A DNA stretch of 64,000 bases from Halomonas salipaludis. Lineage in GTDB: Bacteria; Pseudomonadota; Gammaproteobacteria; Pseudomonadales; Halomonadaceae. Below, piece after piece: positions 38,905 through 47,725 of this stretch (its first letter is position 1; each line of letters begins with the position of its first letter). A program made the position numbers and the translations under genes. A model generated the notes under the pieces. That model did no database searches. It worked only from the letters and a program-made list of their open reading frames with translations, and was not told the origin of the DNA. The stretch is taken from positions 310,001 through 374,000 of the forward strand of contig NZ_NSKB01000003.1 in NCBI RefSeq assembly GCF_002286975.1. Direction: 5' to 3'.

Positions 38905-40119
38905 ATGCAGGCGCAAGTGATCATCGTCGGTGGCGGAATGGTGGGCGCCTGCCTGGCGGCGCTGCTGGGCCAGGCGGGGCTGGCGGTGACGGTGGTCGAC
39001 GGGCGGCCGGCCCCGCTGCCGCAGCCTTACCTGCCGAGCGCTACGCCATCGCCGCGGGTCAGCGCCCTGACGCCGGTGTCGCAGCGTCTGCTGGAGGGGC
39101 TTGGGGTCTGGTCACGGCTGGCGCGTATCACGCCCTACGACGGCATGCAGGTTTGGGATAGCGAAGGCAGCGGCGAGATTCACTTCAGCGCCGATCAGGC
39201 CGGCGTGCCGCAGCTGGGCCATATCGTCGAGAACGAGGTGGTGCTGGCAGCACTCGAGGCGCGCCTGGCCGAATTGCCGAGTGTCACCCAGCGTTTTGCC
39301 GCGCGGGTCACAGGCTGGCGCGAGGGCGCGGCCGGCCACACGCTGACCCTCGATGACGGCAGCGAATTGAGTGCACCGCTGGTGGTGGCCGCCGACGGCG
39401 CGCGCTCGCGGCTGCGGGAGCTGGCCGCCATCGAGACCCACGAGGCCGACACCGGTCAGCGTGCCCTGGTGACCACGGTGCGCGTGGCGCGCAGTCACAC
39501 CGGCGTCGCGCGCCAGGTGTTTCTGCCCAGCGGGCCGTTGGCGTTTCTACCGTTGACGCTCGAAGGCGAGCCCCACTACTGCTCGATCGTCTGGTCGACG
39601 ACACCGGCGGAGGCCGAGCGGTTGGCCGGCCTGCCCCGCGAGGCATTGGCGTCAGCGCTGTTCGAGGCCTTCGAGGGGCGGCTGGGGGAGGTCGAGGTGG
39701 TCGATGACGCCATCGATATTGCGCTGGTGCAGCGCCATGCCCGCGACTACGTCAAACCCGGCCTGGCACTGGTGGGCGACGCAGCACACAGCATCCACCC
39801 GCTCGCCGGCCAGGGCGTCAACCTGGGCCTGATGGATGCCGCGGTGCTGGCCGAGGAGCTGCTCGAGGCACGGCGGCGCGGGGCTGCGCTCGGCGACCCG
39901 CGCATCCTGTCGCGCTATGCACGGCGGCGGCGCGGCGACAACGGCGCCATGCTGGCGCTGATGGACGGCTTCCGGGTGCTGTTCGGCGCACGCCATCCGG
40001 CGCTGACCCTGGCGCGCAACGTTGGCCTCTCCGGCGTCGACCGGCTGACCCCGCTCAAGCGACTGCTGATGCGCCAGGCCATCGGCGAGCGCGGCCGCCT
40101 GCCCGCGGCCTGCCGCTGA
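38905..40119 (+). CDS. ubiI: UbiI/VisC-type FAD-dependent hydroxylase
   Basis: A 404-residue UbiH/UbiF/UbiI-family monooxygenase. VIIVGGGMVGACLAALL (residues ~5-21) and GDAAHSIHPLAGQGVNLGLMDA near residue 290 bind FAD, and VVAADGARSRLRE is the middle motif. By position next to ubiH it is assigned UbiI, which hydroxylates ring C5 in ubiquinone synthesis; UbiF cannot be ruled out. The ATG at 38905 has GGAGGAG 7 bases upstream. It shares a 199-base promoter region with the divergent permease gene. Confidence 0.86.
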   Translation: MQAQVIIVGGGMVGACLAALLGQAGLAVTVVDGRPAPLPQPYLPSATPSPRVSALTPVSQRLLEGLGVWSRLARITPYDGMQVWDSEGSGEIHFSADQAGVPQLGHIVENEVVLAALEARLAELPSVTQRFAARVTGWREGAAGHTLTLDDGSELSAPLVVAADGARSRLRELAAIETHEADTGQRALVTTVRVARSHTGVARQVFLPSGPLAFLPLTLEGEPHYCSIVWSTTPAEAERLAGLPREALASALFEAFEGRLGEVEVVDDAIDIALVQRHARDYVKPGLALVGDAAHSIHPLAGQGVNLGLMDAAVLAEELLEARRRGAALGDPRILSRYARRRRGDNGAMLALMDGFRVLFGARHPALTLARNVGLSGVDRLTPLKRLLMRQAIGERGRLPAACR

Positions 40120-40159
40120 GTCGCCCGGGCACGGCCCGCTAGGCCATGGCGGGGGGCGT

Positions 40160-40612
40160 CATGGCGTCGAGTTGTCGCGGGGCCTGCCCGCCCGCGCCCT
40201 ACTCGGCCTGGCAGCACTCTCTGCCCAGCCCAGGCCGATAGCCTCAATGCCCTGGTGTGGTGTGAGCATACCAATGCCTCGTTGATCGAACCTTTCGAGG
40301 AGGCCCACGGGGTCACCGTCAATCTGCGCGAGTACGAGGGCACCGGCGCGGCCTTCGCCATGCTCGAGCAGTCGCGACCCGGCGACTGGGACGTGCTGGT
40401 GATCGATACCATCGATGTGCCGCGCGCGGGTCGGCGATAGCGCCTTTTTCGGCACCCACTTTCGCTGTCATCTACACTGCGAGGACGTGGCCGCCACCAC
40501 GCTGATCGCCCACCTGCCGTCCGAGCTGCAGCCGCAGCCCGGGGCGCGTATGGCGCTATCGGTGGATCCCGCCCAGTTGAGCATCTTCGCCGCCGAGGAG
40601 GTGACCCCATGA
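40160..40612 (+). pseudogene. Fused remnant of a deleted ABC importer operon (binding protein front + ATPase end)
   Basis: Two fragments in different frames. Bases ~40160-40438 code for the start of a PotD-like binding protein: a signal peptide-like ARALLGLAALSA in one frame, then LNALVWCEHTNASLIEPFEE, GTGAAFAML and DWDVLVIDT in the next, so a frameshift lies near 40225-40240. Bases ~40415-40612 code for a C-terminal TOBE domain of an ABC ATPase (GDSAFFGTHFRCHLHC ... ALSVDPAQLSIF). The junction lies in GC repeats near 40415-40435. An internal deletion has removed the rest of the binding protein, presumably the permeases, and most of the ATPase. The last codons overlap the next gene (ATGA), preserving the old operon coupling. 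Confidence 0.8.
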
Positions 40613-41346
40613 GCGAGCGTGCCCGCCCCCAGGAGTGGTATGCCACGCGCAGCGTGGGCGACGGCGTCACGCACATCGAAGAGCCCTTCATCCAGGCCTT
40701 CTACCGCTGCAATATCTGGCACGTGCGCGGCCGCGATCGCGACATGCTGGTGGATAGCGGGATGGGCGTGGTGTCGCTACGCGAGTGGGTGCCGCTGGTC
40801 ACCGAGCGGCCCTTGACCGCGGTGGCCAGCCATACCCACTTCGACCATATCGGTTGCCACCATGAGTTCGAGGACAGGGTGGTGCATCGCGCCGAGGCCG
40901 ATATCCTCGCCGCTCCCGGGCGGCGCGCGACCCTGGCCGACCCCTATGTCAGCGATGATATCTTCGAGCGGCTGCCCCCCGAGCCCTTCGCCGCCACCAC
41001 CTATGCCGTCAAGGCGGCCCCCGCCACCCGGCTGGTGGAGGACGGCGACGTCATCGACCTCGGCGACCGCGTCTTCGAGGTGATCCATACTCCGGGGCAC
41101 TCGCCCGGCGGCATCGCGCTTTGGGAGGTACGCAGCGGTATCCTGTTCTCCGGCGATATCGTCTACGACGGGCCGCTGATCGAGGACACCTACCACGCCA
41201 ACGCCGCCGACTACGAGCGCTCCATGCGCCGCCTTCTCGAGCTGCCGTTGAGGGTGGTCCACGGCGGCCATTTTCCCAGCTATGGTCGCGAGCGGCATCG
41301 CCAGATCATTCGAGGGTGGCTGGATGGTAAGGACCGCGATAGCTGA
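40609..41346 (+). CDS. Metallo-beta-lactamase-fold hydrolase
   Basis: A 245-residue MBL-superfamily enzyme. The metal motif is SHTHFDHIGCHH (HxHxDH) near residue 67, IHTPGHSPGGIALW supplies the next His near 163, and LFSGDIVYDG the bridging Asp near 180; HGGHFPSYGR near 225 gives the last His. The substrate cannot be told. It starts inside the end of the ABC-importer remnant (ATGA), so it was once the last gene of that operon and probably acted on the imported compound. With the operon broken, its expression now depends on whatever promoter survives upstream of the scar or in ubiI. Confidence 0.85.
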   Translation: MSERARPQEWYATRSVGDGVTHIEEPFIQAFYRCNIWHVRGRDRDMLVDSGMGVVSLREWVPLVTERPLTAVASHTHFDHIGCHHEFEDRVVHRAEADILAAPGRRATLADPYVSDDIFERLPPEPFAATTYAVKAAPATRLVEDGDVIDLGDRVFEVIHTPGHSPGGIALWEVRSGILFSGDIVYDGPLIEDTYHANAADYERSMRRLLELPLRVVHGGHFPSYGRERHRQIIRGWLDGKDRDS

Positions 41347-41369
41347 GGGGCCACCCCCCGCAACGCAAC

Positions 41370-41397
41370 GGGGCTTGGCGTTCGACCGCCAAGCCCC
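41370..41397. terminator. Stem-loop between the MBL-fold gene and the S41 protease gene
   Basis: A perfect 11-bp stem (GGGGCTTGGCG / CGCCAAGCCCC) with a 6-base loop lies between two converging genes. No T run follows on either strand, so termination is only probable. Confidence 0.5.
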
Positions 41398-41429
41398 GGC
41401 CGCATTGAGGGAGCGTGATGCTGGGGGAG

Positions 41430-42716
41430 TCAGCCCGCCGCGGAGCGGCGCTGGCCAACCACATTGAGCGCCTTGAGCAGGTTGAGCGCCTCGTTGAGCT
41501 GGTAGTCGTCGCGTAGCCGTTCGCTGCCGGCGCTGCGCTCGCGGGTCTCTTCCCGCGAACGCAGGTGGCCCTCGAGGTCGGATTCGCGCAGCTGGCGGCT
41601 GCTCTCGGTGACTTCCAGGCGGCCGCGCACCACTTCCACGTCGGGCACGATGCCCTGGGCCTGGATCGAGCGCCCGTTGGGGGTGTAATAGAGCGCGGTG
41701 GTCAGCTTGAGGCCGTCGCCGTTGCCCAGCGGCATGACCTGCTGCACCGAGCCCTTGCCGAAACTCTCGGTGCCCATCACTACGGCGCGGCGTTGATCCT
41801 GCAGCGCACCGGCGACGATCTCCGCCGCCGAGGCGCTGCCACCGTTGATCAGCACCACCAGCGGTACGTCGGGGGCGGCGGTGTCGCGGTTGGCGGAGAA
41901 GCTCAGCTCGCTGTCTGCCAGGCGCCCTTCGGTGTAGACGATCAAGCCGCTGTCGAGGAAGGCGTCGGAGACCGCCACCGCGGCCTGCAGCACGCCGCCG
42001 GGGTTGTTGCGCAGGTCGAGCACCAGGCCGTCGAGGGGCGCGTCGGCCTCCATGCGTGCCAGCGCCTGGCGTACCTGCTCGCCGGTACGGTTCTGGAACT
42101 GGCTGACCCGCAGGTAGCCGTAGCCGGGCTCGAGTAGCTCGCTGCGCACGCTCTCGCTGCGAATCACCTCGCGGGTCAGGGTGATCTCGCGGGGGCTGTC
42201 TTCGCCGCGGCGCTGGATGGTGATCTCGAGATCGGTGCCGGGCTCGCCGCGCATCAGGTTGACCGCCTCCTGCAGCGACATGCGGTCAGTGGATTGCCCC
42301 TCGACGCTGATGATCAGGTCGCGAGACTGCAGGCCGGCACGCGACGCCGGGGTGTCGTCGATGGGCGTGATCACCGTCAGCTGGCCGTCTTCCATGCCGA
42401 CTTCGATGCCGATGCCGCCGAACTCGCCCTGGGTCGACTCGCGCAGGGTGCGGAACTCATCCTGGTCGAGGTAGGCGGAGTGCGGGTCGAGCTCGCTGAG
42501 CATGCCGCGCATGGCGTTGCGCAGCAGGGTGCTGTCGTCGACCTCATCGACATAGGCGCGCTTGATGCGCTCGAAGATCTCGGCGAAGGTCTGGACGTCC
42601 TCGACCGGCAGCTCGTTACCCGGTGTGCTGTTGGCCGCCGTGGCGTGCAGGGGCATCGCCAGCAGCGCCAGCGCGGCGACCCCGGCGATCAGGGATTTGC
42701 AAGCAGTGTCGAGCAT
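41430..42716 (-). CDS. C-terminal processing peptidase (S41 family, CtpA-like)
   Basis: A 428-residue exported serine protease. A signal peptide covers residues ~1-28 (ending LHATA). A PDZ domain spans ~95-170 (GIGIEVGMEDGQLTVI, AGLQSRDLI). The catalytic core has LVLDLRNNPGG, the nucleophile in GGSASAAEIVAGAL and the Lys in FGKGSVQQ, forming the Ser-Lys dyad. These proteases trim periplasmic and envelope proteins. GGAG lies 5 bases before the ATG at 42716. Downstream of gpmI and envC on the same strand, it matches the gpmI-envC-ctpA order common in gammaproteobacteria. Confidence 0.92.
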   Translation of the reverse strand: MLDTACKSLIAGVAALALLAMPLHATAANSTPGNELPVEDVQTFAEIFERIKRAYVDEVDDSTLLRNAMRGMLSELDPHSAYLDQDEFRTLRESTQGEFGGIGIEVGMEDGQLTVITPIDDTPASRAGLQSRDLIISVEGQSTDRMSLQEAVNLMRGEPGTDLEITIQRRGEDSPREITLTREVIRSESVRSELLEPGYGYLRVSQFQNRTGEQVRQALARMEADAPLDGLVLDLRNNPGGVLQAAVAVSDAFLDSGLIVYTEGRLADSELSFSANRDTAAPDVPLVVLINGGSASAAEIVAGALQDQRRAVVMGTESFGKGSVQQVMPLGNGDGLKLTTALYYTPNGRSIQAQGIVPDVEVVRGRLEVTESSRQLRESDLEGHLRSREETRERSAGSERLRDDYQLNEALNLLKALNVVGQRRSAAG

Positions 42717-42826
42717 GATGACTCCGATCCGCAGGTAAGAGACGGCACCAGCGCAGGCCGCTGGAGAGTTCCAGCATAGCCGCTGCGCCGTCGGTGAATC
42801 CATAGTGGCCTTATGACCACATTTTC

Positions 42827-43993
42827 TCAGCGTTGTGCGATCCAGCCTTGCGGATCGATCGGCTCGCCGTTGCGGCGTACCTCGAAGTAGAGCGCGCTGC
42901 GGCCCTGGCCGCCGCTGTTGCCTACAGCACCCAGTACGTCACCCCGCGACACGGCGCTGCCGACCTCGGCGGAGAAGTGCTGCAGGTGGGCATGCAGGGT
43001 CATGACCTGGTCGCCGTGGTCGACGATCAGCAGATTACCGAAGCCACGCATCCAGTCGGCGAAGACCACACGGCCGCTGTGCACCGCGGTGACCGGCGTG
43101 CCCTCGCTGGCCTGGATCAGCATGCCATTGCGGCTGATGCCGTCACCGCGGCCGAAGCTCGAGGTCACCGAGCCCTGTACCGGCCACGGCAGGTCGCCCT
43201 GGGTCTCGGCGATGGCGGTGGAGGGCGGCGGCTCGGAGAGGCGCGCCATCTCCTCGCGCACCTGCTGCAGCACCCGCTCGGCGTCATCGCGGTCGCGGTC
43301 GAGACCGTCGAGGCGCTCCTGCTCGCTGGCATAGCGAGCGTCCAGAGAGGCCACCAGCGCTTCGCGCTCCTGCATCTGTGCGGCCAGATCGGCGCTGCGC
43401 GCGGCCAGTTCATCGCCCAGTGCCGCCAGCTCGGCATCGCGACGGTCCAGCGAAGCCTGGTTATCGGCCAGGTGCTCATCGAGGGCGGCGATGGCGTCGA
43501 GACGCTCGTTGCGCGCACGGCTCAAGTGATTGAGGTAAGTCTGCAGGCGGTCGAGGCGCGCCGGGTCGTCCTGGTTGAGCAGCAGCTTGAGCTGCGGGGT
43601 ATGGCCCAGGCGATAGAGCGCCTCGAGCTGGGTGGCCAGCGCCTCCAACTGGGCATCGCGCTCGGCCTCGAGCACGCCGCGCTGGCGCTCGAGCTCGTCG
43701 ATGTCGTCGGCCACCTCGCGGCGCTCGGCCTGCAGCGCATCCAGGCGGCGGTGGGTGTCGGCCAGTGCGGTCTCCACCTCACGCAGCGCGCGGTCGGCGT
43801 CGTCGCGGTCTTCGCGGGTCGACTCGAGGCGCCGCGATACCGCCTGTATCTCGCTGCCGATGGCGTCGAGCCGCTCCTGGGCGCGGCGTTCACGGCCCTC
43901 GTCGGCGTGTGCCACAAGCGACAGGGCCAGCAGCAGCCCGGCGGCGATTGCCACCAGGCTACAGCGCAGGCTGCGTCCTGCCTCAGGCCTCAT
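42827..43993 (-). CDS. envC: Murein hydrolase activator EnvC
   Basis: A 388-residue periplasmic protein. A signal peptide (~1-28, ending LVAHA) is followed by long coiled coils (~30-235) and a C-terminal LytM domain (~270-388). The LytM domain is degenerate: the first metal motif HxGxD is NGMLI here, and the usual LHFE is LYFE. This is the state expected of EnvC, which activates amidases AmiA/AmiB during septum splitting instead of cutting peptidoglycan. The ATG at 43993 overlaps the gpmI stop (ATGA). Confidence 0.94.
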   Translation of the reverse strand: MRPEAGRSLRCSLVAIAAGLLLALSLVAHADEGRERRAQERLDAIGSEIQAVSRRLESTREDRDDADRALREVETALADTHRRLDALQAERREVADDIDELERQRGVLEAERDAQLEALATQLEALYRLGHTPQLKLLLNQDDPARLDRLQTYLNHLSRARNERLDAIAALDEHLADNQASLDRRDAELAALGDELAARSADLAAQMQEREALVASLDARYASEQERLDGLDRDRDDAERVLQQVREEMARLSEPPPSTAIAETQGDLPWPVQGSVTSSFGRGDGISRNGMLIQASEGTPVTAVHSGRVVFADWMRGFGNLLIVDHGDQVMTLHAHLQHFSAEVGSAVSRGDVLGAVGNSGGQGRSALYFEVRRNGEPIDPQGWIAQR

Positions 43994-45555
43994 GCAGGAG
44001 CAATCAACACGCGTCCGCTCATCTCCTCGGGGACTTCTTGGTCCATCATCGCCAGCAGCGTCGGGGCCAGGTCGCACAGGCTACCGCCGTCCTGCAGGGT
44101 GACCTGGCGCTCGCCGACGTAGACCAGCGGCACCTCGAAGGTGGTGTGGGCGGTATGCGGGTTACCGGTCTCGGGGTCGACCATCTGCTCGGCGTTGCCG
44201 TGGTCGGCGGTGACCAGGCAGGCGCCGCCGGCTTGCTGGATCGCCTCCACCACCCTCCCCACGCAGACGTCTACCGTCTCGATGGCCTTGACCGCGGCGC
44301 CGAAGTCGCCGGTGTGGCCGACCATGTCGCCGTTGGCGTAGTTGCAGATGATCAGGTCATGGGCGCCGGACTCAATGGCCGCCACCAGCTTGTCGGTGAG
44401 CTCGTAGGCGCTCATCTCGGGCTTTTCGTCGTAGGTCTTCACGTCCCGCGGCGAGGGCACCAGGATGCGGGTCTCGCCGGGGTACTCGGCCTCCTGGCCG
44501 CCGGAGAAGAAGAAGGTCACGTGGGGGTACTTCTCGGTCTCGGCGATGCGCAGCTGGGTCAGGCCGCGCGCGGCCACCACCTCGCCCAGGGTGTTGGTCA
44601 GCGCCACGGGCGGGAAGGCCGCCGGCGCCGGGATGTCGGCGGCGTACTGGGTCAGCATCACCAGGCCGTCGCCGGCGAGCCGTGGCCGAGTGCGGCGGCT
44701 GAAACCATCGAAGCCGTCCTCGACGAAGGCGCGGGTCAGCTCGCGGGCGCGGTCGGCGCGGAAGTTCATGAAGATCGCGGCGTCGCCGTCCTCGATGACC
44801 ACCGCGGCATTGTCGGGCCGCACGCTGGTGGCGCTGACGAACTCGTCGGTCTCGTCGCGCTGATAGGCCTCGCGCAGCGCGACCTCGGCGCTGACCGCGT
44901 CGAAGTCGCCGACGCCCTCGGTGATCAGCCGGTAGGCCTTCTCGACGCGATCCCAGCGGTTATCGCGGTCCATGGCGTAGTAGCGGCCGATCACCGAGGC
45001 GATGAAGCCGTTGTCGGCGCCGACCAGCTCGGAGAGCCGCTCGTTGACGCGCTCGATGGAAGCCAGGGCGCTCTTGGGCGGCATGTCGCGGCCGTCGAGG
45101 AAGGCGTGCACGTAGATGCGCTGGGCGCCGCGACGTGCCGCCAGCTCGGCCATGGCGATGATGTGGTCTTCGTGGCTGTGCACGCCACCCGGCGACAGCA
45201 GGCCGAGCAGGTGTACCGCGCGCTGGGACTCAACGGCGTCGTCGATGGGCCGGGTAAGCACGGCGTTATGGTCGAGATCACCGTCTTCGATGGCCTTGGT
45301 GATGCGAGTGAAGTCCTGGTAGACGATGCGTCCGGCGCCGAGGTTCATGTGGCCGACCTCGGAGTTGCCCATCTGGCCGTCGGGCAGGCCGACATACTTG
45401 CCGTCGGTGTGGATCAGGCTGCGGGGGCAGTCGCGCTGCAGGCGGTCCATCACCGGGGTGTCGGCGGCGGCGACGGCGTTGGCCTCGAGGGCCTCGTTGT
45501 GACCGTAGCCATCGAGGATGATCAGCGCCACGGGGCGCGGTGTGGCATCAGACAT
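43990..45555 (-). CDS. gpmI: 2,3-bisphosphoglycerate-independent phosphoglycerate mutase
   Basis: A 521-residue metalloenzyme interconverting 3- and 2-phosphoglycerate in glycolysis. It has [12 protein letters not shown] near the N-terminus with a metal Asp, the phosphorylated Ser65 in [17 protein letters not shown] near residue 125 and the metal-binding VTADHGNAE near 455. The start at 45555 has GAGG upstream; the frame is open to 45636. It heads the gpmI-envC-ctp operon on the minus strand. Confidence 0.97.
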   Translation of the reverse strand: MSDATPRPVALIILDGYGHNEALEANAVAAADTPVMDRLQRDCPRSLIHTDGKYVGLPDGQMGNSEVGHMNLGAGRIVYQDFTRITKAIEDGDLDHNAVLTRPIDDAVESQRAVHLLGLLSPGGVHSHEDHIIAMAELAARRGAQRIYVHAFLDGRDMPPKSALASIERVNERLSELVGADNGFIASVIGRYYAMDRDNRWDRVEKAYRLITEGVGDFDAVSAEVALREAYQRDETDEFVSATSVRPDNAAVVIEDGDAAIFMNFRADRARELTRAFVEDGFDGFSRRTRPRLAGDGLVMLTQYAADIPAPAAFPPVALTNTLGEVVAARGLTQLRIAETEKYPHVTFFFSGGQEAEYPGETRILVPSPRDVKTYDEKPEMSAYELTDKLVAAIESGAHDLIICNYANGDMVGHTGDFGAAVKAIETVDVCVGRVVEAIQQAGGACLVTADHGNAEQMVDPETGNPHTAHTTFEVPLVYVGERQVTLQDGGSLCDLAPTLLAMMDQEVPEEMSGRVLIAPA

Positions 45556-45951
45556 GCAATTGGCCTCATTGATAAGCGTCGTGCCCGGGGCATCCCGGGG
45601 TCGCGACTCACGGCTCCTTGGGGCATCATATCGCACAGCCGCGTCGGGCGTCAGCCTGGTGGCGGGGTGATCGCAAGAGGCTGCAGCGCTCGGACTGATC
45701 CGTCGACAGGCCTGCGAGGAGGCGCTGTAACCCGTCCCTGGGCGCTACCGATGCCATCCATGGCATCGACACCTCCTCTTCGGCCTGTCCCCGGCGTCCT
45801 GCGCTTCGGTGCAACTGCGACCACCCCGAGCGGTGCCACTTTCTGCGATCGCCCAAGTGCCGGCGCCGCCCTGCGCAGACGTTATCTTGCAGCTTGTGTA
45901 TACTGGGCGCCGCTCGGCGCAACCGTTACCCAACAAGAGTTATCCGGACCC
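45556..45951. other. 396-base gene-free gap between gpmI and the rhodanese gene
   Basis: No protein with family features is visible on either strand. The gap holds both divergent promoters (a TATACT -10 candidate for the plus strand at 45899-45904) and the nested inverted-repeat element at 45716-45778 listed separately. Confidence 0.6.
45716..45778. repeat. Nested inverted-repeat element
   Basis: GAGGAGG (45716-45722) pairs with CCTCCTC (45772-45778). Inside, CGATGCCAT and ATGGCATCG (45749-45768) form a 9-bp stem with a 2-base centre, and TAACCC..GGGCGCTA forms a weaker hairpin. The compact, multi-stem layout between genes resembles a dispersed intergenic repeat, though only one copy is in this window. 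Confidence 0.5.
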
Positions 45952-46374
45952 ATGATCGACCAGCTCTTCGAATTCGTGCAGAACCACCCGCTGCTGGTGG
46001 GGGCGTTCCTGTTGGTGCTGACCGCCTGGATCGCCTATGAGGTGAGAGGCAGCAGCAAGAGCGGTGTCTCGGCCAGCGAGGCGACCCAGTTGATCAACCG
46101 CGAGGACGCCGTGGTGGTCGATATTCGCGAGGCCAATGACTTCAAGGCCGGCCACATTGCCGGAGCGCGCAACATCCCCCAGAGCAAGCTCGACAATCGC
46201 ATCAGCGAGTTGGAAAAGTCGAAGGATAAGCCGATCATCGTGGTCTGCAAGCACGGCCAGTCATCCGGTGCCGCCCAGGCCAAACTGGAGAAGGCCGGCT
46301 TCGAGCGCGCCTTCAAGCTCAAGGGTGGCATGACCCAGTGGCAGGCCGACGGCATGCCGGTGGTCAAGAAGTAA
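45952..46374 (+). CDS. Rhodanese-domain membrane protein (YibN-like)
   Basis: A 140-residue protein with one N-terminal membrane span (residues ~13-30) and a cytosolic rhodanese domain. The active-site loop is VVCKHGQSSG with Cys99. DIREANDFKAGHIAGARNIP is the typical first block. It matches E. coli YibN, which also lies just upstream of secB, and is probably involved in sulfur transfer or membrane-protein biogenesis; the exact role is not clear. A much longer open frame reaches back to 43765 antisense to envC and gpmI, but only this part has protein-family features. Confidence 0.88.
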   Translation: MIDQLFEFVQNHPLLVGAFLLVLTAWIAYEVRGSSKSGVSASEATQLINREDAVVVDIREANDFKAGHIAGARNIPQSKLDNRISELEKSKDKPIIVVCKHGQSSGAAQAKLEKAGFERAFKLKGGMTQWQADGMPVVKK

Positions 46375-46422
46375 CCAGCGCTACTCACTTATCACACGCA
46401 ACAGACGTCAAGGACCCTTCTC

Positions 46423-46938
46423 ATGGCGGAAGACAACAATCAGCCTGCAGCCAGCAATCCTCAGGGCGCTGCCGGTGACCAGGAAAAGCCGCAGCTGAAA
46501 TTCTCCCTGCAGCGCATCTACGTCAAGGACATCTCCTTCGAGTCGCCCAATGCGCCGGCGGTGTTCCAGCAGCCGTTCAAGCCCAAGGTCGGTCTCGATC
46601 TCAACACCTCGAGCAGCCAGATCGGCGAGGACCTGTATGAGGTGGTGGTCAAGGTCACCGCCGAGGTCAAGCACAGCGAGACCGGCAACACCTCGTTCCT
46701 GGCCGAAATCGAGCAGGCCGGCCTGTTCCGTATCGCCGGTATCGAAGGGCAGCAGCTCGAGCACACCCTGGGCGCCTTCTGCCCCAACGTGCTGTTTCCC
46801 TACGCCCGCGAGTGCATCGACAACCTGGTCAACCGCGGTGGCTTCCCGCCGCTGATGCTGGCGCCGGTCAACTTCGAGGCGATCTACGCCCAGAAGAAGA
46901 AGCGCGAGGCCCAGCAGGCCAGCGAAACCACGCAGTAA
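46423..46938 (+). CDS. secB: Protein-export chaperone SecB
   Basis: A 171-residue tetrameric chaperone that keeps preproteins unfolded and hands them to SecA. The core has FSLQRIYVKDISFESPNAP, a highly conserved SecB segment, then NVLFPYARECIDNLVNRGGFPPLML. The N-terminal ~25 residues are Gln/Asn/Ala-rich and the tail is charged, as usual. It follows the rhodanese gene by 48 bases. Confidence 0.97.
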   Translation: MAEDNNQPAASNPQGAAGDQEKPQLKFSLQRIYVKDISFESPNAPAVFQQPFKPKVGLDLNTSSSQIGEDLYEVVVKVTAEVKHSETGNTSFLAEIEQAGLFRIAGIEGQQLEHTLGAFCPNVLFPYARECIDNLVNRGGFPPLMLAPVNFEAIYAQKKKREAQQASETTQ

Positions 46939-46975
46939 GGGCCATGCACCTGCGCGTGACTCGCGGAGCGGCTCG

Positions 46976-47725
46976 ATGAGCGGCCCGCGCATCCACGTCG
47001 CCGCCGACTTCAGCGTCGGCGGCGACGTCGTTCTGCCCGAGGGGCCGGCGCGCCACGTCGGCCGGGTGCTGCGCATGCGCCCCGGCGAGCGCCTGACGCT
47101 GTTCGACGGCAGCGGCCAGGAAGCCGACGCGGTGCTCGTCGAGGTAGAGCGCAAGCGCGTGGTGGCGCGCGTCGAGGCCATCGCCGCGGGGTGCGGTGAG
47201 TCACCGCTGGCGGTGCATCTGGGCCAGGCGATCTCCAAGGGCGACCGCATGGACTACGCCATCCAGAAGGCCGTGGAGCTGGGGGTGGCCGCCATCACGC
47301 CGCTCTACACCGAGCACGGTGACGTGCGCCTCAAGGGCGAACGCGAAGCCAAGAAGCTTGCCCACTGGCAGGCCGTGGCGGCCAGCGCCTGCGAGCAGTG
47401 CGGCCGGGCCACCCTGCCGCCGGTGCACCCGCCGCAGTCGCTCGGCGACTGGCTCGCGGCGCGTGACGAAGCGCTGCGCCTGGTGCTTCACCCGGCCACC
47501 GACGGCACCTTCGAGCGCGCCGAGACTGCCGCCTCGGTCGCCCTGCTGATCGGCCCCGAAGGCGGCTTCTCCCCGGGCGAGGTCGACGCCGCCCGGCACG
47601 CCGATTTCTCTCCCCTCACCCTCGGGCCGCGTATCCTGCGCACCGAGACCGCCCCGGTGGTGGCGCTCTCGCTGCTGCAGTATCGGTTCGGGGATCTCGT
47701 CCAGGAGCCAGACCATGACCACTGA
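46976..47725 (+). CDS. rsmE: 16S rRNA (uracil1498-N3)-methyltransferase RsmE
   Basis: A 249-residue SPOUT-class methyltransferase. An N-terminal PUA-like domain includes HVGRVLRMRPGE. The knotted SAM site has LLIGPEGGFSPGEV and LGPRILRTETAP, the RsmE signature. It methylates U1498 of 16S rRNA. The first ~20 codons contain a 13-bp perfect inverted repeat (46995-47028). It overlaps the next gene by 11 bases and precedes gshB with one gene between, whereas in E. coli rsmE and gshB are adjacent. Confidence 0.95.
   Translation: MSGPRIHVAADFSVGGDVVLPEGPARHVGRVLRMRPGERLTLFDGSGQEADAVLVEVERKRVVARVEAIAAGCGESPLAVHLGQAISKGDRMDYAIQKAVELGVAAITPLYTEHGDVRLKGEREAKKLAHWQAVAASACEQCGRATLPPVHPPQSLGDWLAARDEALRLVLHPATDGTFERAETAASVALLIGPEGGFSPGEVDAARHADFSPLTLGPRILRTETAPVVALSLLQYRFGDLVQEPDHDH

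Noticed and set aside
43765-46374. An 869-codon open frame on the plus strand across envC, gpmI and the rhodanese gene
   Set aside because: Only the last 140 codons have protein-family features and a start at 45952; the rest is antisense to two well-supported genes and is a high-GC artefact.
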